Assembly: GCA_030672805.1 (NCBI GenBank)
Contig: DAOVFR010000149.1
Coordinates: forward strand, 1-6,429
Direction of reading: 5' to 3'
Source of the DNA: Candidatus Krumholzibacteriota bacterium
Lineage (GTDB): Bacteria; Krumholzibacteriota; Krumholzibacteriia; Krumholzibacteriales; Krumholzibacteriaceae
Length of the DNA: 6,429 nucleotides
In this document: piece by piece, positions 4,995 through 6,429 of the stretch
Layout: each line of letters starts with the position of its first letter
How positions within the stretch are numbered: the stretch's first letter is position 1
Position numbers and translations under genes: made by a program
The notes under the pieces: generated by a model
What the model was told of the DNA's origin: nothing
What the model saw: the letters and a program-made list of their open reading frames with translations, nothing else
Databases searched by the model: none

Positions 4995-6380
4995 CTACCG
5001 GAGCAGGAGCATCTTCCTGCTCAGAACCTTCTTGCCTGCCTGGAGACGATAGAAATAAACGCCCGATCCCATCCTGTTTCCACTATCGCTTGTTCCGTCC
5101 CAGGTGATGTTGTGTGATCCCCTGTTCATGTTGCCGTTACACAACGTTTTAACGCATCTTCCCTGTACGTCGTATACCCTCAGCGTGCAGTGATGTTGAT
5201 CGTTCAGGTGAAACGTGATGGTCGTCGTCGGATTGAACGGGTTCGGACAGTTATTGAACAGTCCGATCTGCTCGCTGGTGGTCGAAACAATGATGATCAT
5301 GGATTCATACTTCGCGCTGCCTTCCACCGCGGCGAGGCGGTACCGGTACGTGCGGCCCGGAACTATATTGGCGTCCTTGAACCGGTTCCCGCCGCCGGCG
5401 GGGATGAGGGCTCCGTTGATCATCGAGTAGATCATGCCGCCGTCTTCCGAACGGTATATGTTGTAGCCGTCCGGCCGGTCATGCTGCCCCACGCTCCAGC
5501 TTAGCTCGACGACCCCGTTCCGGTATTCTCCGGAAAAAGATGTTATCGCGACATCGGTCGACGAACCTTGCCATCCCTCGAGCACCGCCATCATCCACCA
5601 GGCAGCCTTGCCCTTCTGCTCGCAATTTTCGCAAGACGTGTGATAGGCGTCGTTGCCGGCAAGCTGTGGGTGCTCGACGGGAATCGTATGCCCGTTGTAT
5701 TCATACGTCGCCTGTTCCCAGTTCTCCGCAGCAGTGTCATACCACCACGAATCGATGTCCGCGAAATCGTACAGGACTTTGTTGTTATCGATACAGTACT
5801 GCCTGATCTGCTCGTTCCGTAGATGCCTGTTGTACCCGTATGATCCGCCGTGTTCGGAAGTGCCGGTCATGTAAACGAACGTCACGCCGGGATACTCGGA
5901 TTCGAGGGTGCTCATCGCGTCGAGGTATTCATCGACGAAGCCCTCGCTCGCCCCGTCGAGCTGTGTGCACCAGGAGAATCCGGCGACGTTGATCTCCGGT
6001 GTGCCGTCGAGGACGTTTCGTGTCGTTTGAAGCCCCGAGCCCCGCCAGAAACCATGGTGATCCGCGTTGAGGATACGGATGCACAGCGCGTCTTCAACCT
6101 CGGGGAGGTAACCGGGGTTCGGCCACGTGGCGTCATAGAAGGGATCGTCTTGTTCGATAAGGTACAGGCCCTGGTTGAGCTGCATGCCGTGCGACTGCCG
6201 GGTATAGTACAACTTGCGGTTATCCTTGGTCTGTTCTATCCATTCGACGGGGATCGTCGAGATCCGCGTACGGGTATGATCGATGATGAGCGGTTCGGCC
6301 GTATCCCTCGCATGTACTGCTGACGAGCATGCGAGTATCATGAAAATGGCCAGGTGCAGTGCGTAAAGTACCTTCCTCAT
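4995..6380 (-). CDS. Exported SGNH/GDSL-hydrolase-like protein with FN3-like module and C-terminal sorting-type domain
   Basis: The 461-residue product starts with an export signal: R2-K3, then hydrophobic residues 4-17. Cleavage after AVHA (21-24) fits signal peptidase I; ILAC (15-18) followed by SS also resembles a lipobox, so a lipoprotein is possible. Residues about 45-270 form the enzyme-like part: YYTRQSHGMQL (58-68) could hold the nucleophile S63, KVLYDFADID (201-210) matches a conserved strand of this group, and NDAYH (243-247) gives a DxxH pair like the SGNH catalytic Asp/His. H247 is followed by SCENC (249-253) and QKGKAAWW (255-262). This assignment rests on motif resemblance only, and the substrate is unknown. 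An FN3-like beta domain (about 276-368) follows, with LSWSV and DGYNIYRS. Residues 371-461 are a FlgD-like/type IX-type domain: NCPNPFNPTTTITF, LRVYDVQGR, ITWDGTSDSGNRMGSGVYFYRL and a basic end. It suggests surface display or secretion. A good ribosome binding site supports ATG 6380. No clear promoter is visible in 6381-6429. Confidence 0.8.
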   Translation of the reverse strand: MRKVLYALHLAIFMILACSSAVHARDTAEPLIIDHTRTRISTIPVEWIEQTKDNRKLYYTRQSHGMQLNQGLYLIEQDDPFYDATWPNPGYLPEVEDALCIRILNADHHGFWRGSGLQTTRNVLDGTPEINVAGFSWCTQLDGASEGFVDEYLDAMSTLESEYPGVTFVYMTGTSEHGGSYGYNRHLRNEQIRQYCIDNNKVLYDFADIDSWWYDTAAENWEQATYEYNGHTIPVEHPQLAGNDAYHTSCENCEQKGKAAWWMMAVLEGWQGSSTDVAITSFSGEYRNGVVELSWSVGQHDRPDGYNIYRSEDGGMIYSMINGALIPAGGGNRFKDANIVPGRTYRYRLAAVEGSAKYESMIIIVSTTSEQIGLFNNCPNPFNPTTTITFHLNDQHHCTLRVYDVQGRCVKTLCNGNMNRGSHNITWDGTSDSGNRMGSGVYFYRLQAGKKVLSRKMLLLR

Positions 6381-6387
6381 GGCCTCT

Positions 6388-6393
6388 CTCCTT
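6388..6393 (-). promoter_or_regulatory. Shine-Dalgarno of the leftward exported protein
   Basis: On the minus strand AAGGAG lies 7 bases before the ATG whose first base is at 6380, fixing that start. The surrounding leader is purine-rich (AAGGAAAAGGAGAGAGG). Confidence 0.8.
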
Positions 6394-6429
6394 TTCCTTC
6401 TGTCGTATCGCCCCTGATCCGGTTCCGGG

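Noticed and set aside
4872..5117. Small plus-strand open frame in the convergent spacer
   Set aside because: It runs through both hairpins and into the antisense of the exported protein, with no ribosome binding site or recognisable product.
6381..6429. Promoter for the leftward gene
   Set aside because: The best minus-strand -10-like hexamer (GATACG) matches poorly and has no credible -35; the promoter probably lies beyond the window.

Overview
The window looks like an ordinary chromosomal stretch of a GC-rich, Gram-negative-type bacterium. Two genes point to an outer membrane: a small beta-barrel protein ending in Phe, and a secreted enzyme-like protein ending in a PNPFNPTT-type C-terminal domain (FlgD-like/type IX-secretion-like). 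Such domains are common in the FCB superphylum and nearby candidate phyla (Krumholzibacteriota, Eisenbacteria, Latescibacterota, KSB1, Zixibacteria and similar). Assignment to that broad group is an inference; I cannot name a species.

Positions 1-2041 (+) hold a signalling pair. The first gene is cut by the left edge. It encodes the ATPase half of a histidine kinase, then a GAF domain, then an HD-GYP-type domain whose first metal-binding His and HD-motif His are replaced. Its stop codon overlaps the start of a receiver-only response regulator (ATGA overlap), so the two are almost certainly co-translated. The signalling output is not visible here; the receiver has no effector domain.

Positions 2051-4117 (+) hold the primosomal helicase gene priA behind its own sigma70-like promoter. 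That promoter would start transcription only a few bases before the ATG. The protein has all helicase motifs and eight zinc cysteines. The region between its N-terminal DNA-binding domain and the ATPase is very short, and the winged-helix domain seems to be missing.

Positions 4090-4865 (+) hold a promoter overlapping the priA stop codon, a hairpin at the predicted mRNA 5' end, and a small exported beta-barrel protein. Both plus-strand promoters share TCCGG-NN-TATAAT.

Positions 4866-4994 are a convergent intergenic spacer with two hairpins. The larger one, an 11-bp perfect stem, has a T-run when read on the minus strand and probably terminates the leftward gene.

Positions 4995-6380 (-) hold an exported SGNH/GDSL-hydrolase-like protein with an FN3-like module and a C-terminal sorting-type domain. 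The remaining bases to 6429 contain its ribosome binding site and no promoter I can defend.

I saw no RNA gene, mobile element, CRISPR array or attachment site. The most unusual item is the kinase-GAF-degenerate-HD-GYP fusion coupled to a lone receiver. Nothing here clearly amounts to a wholly new system.
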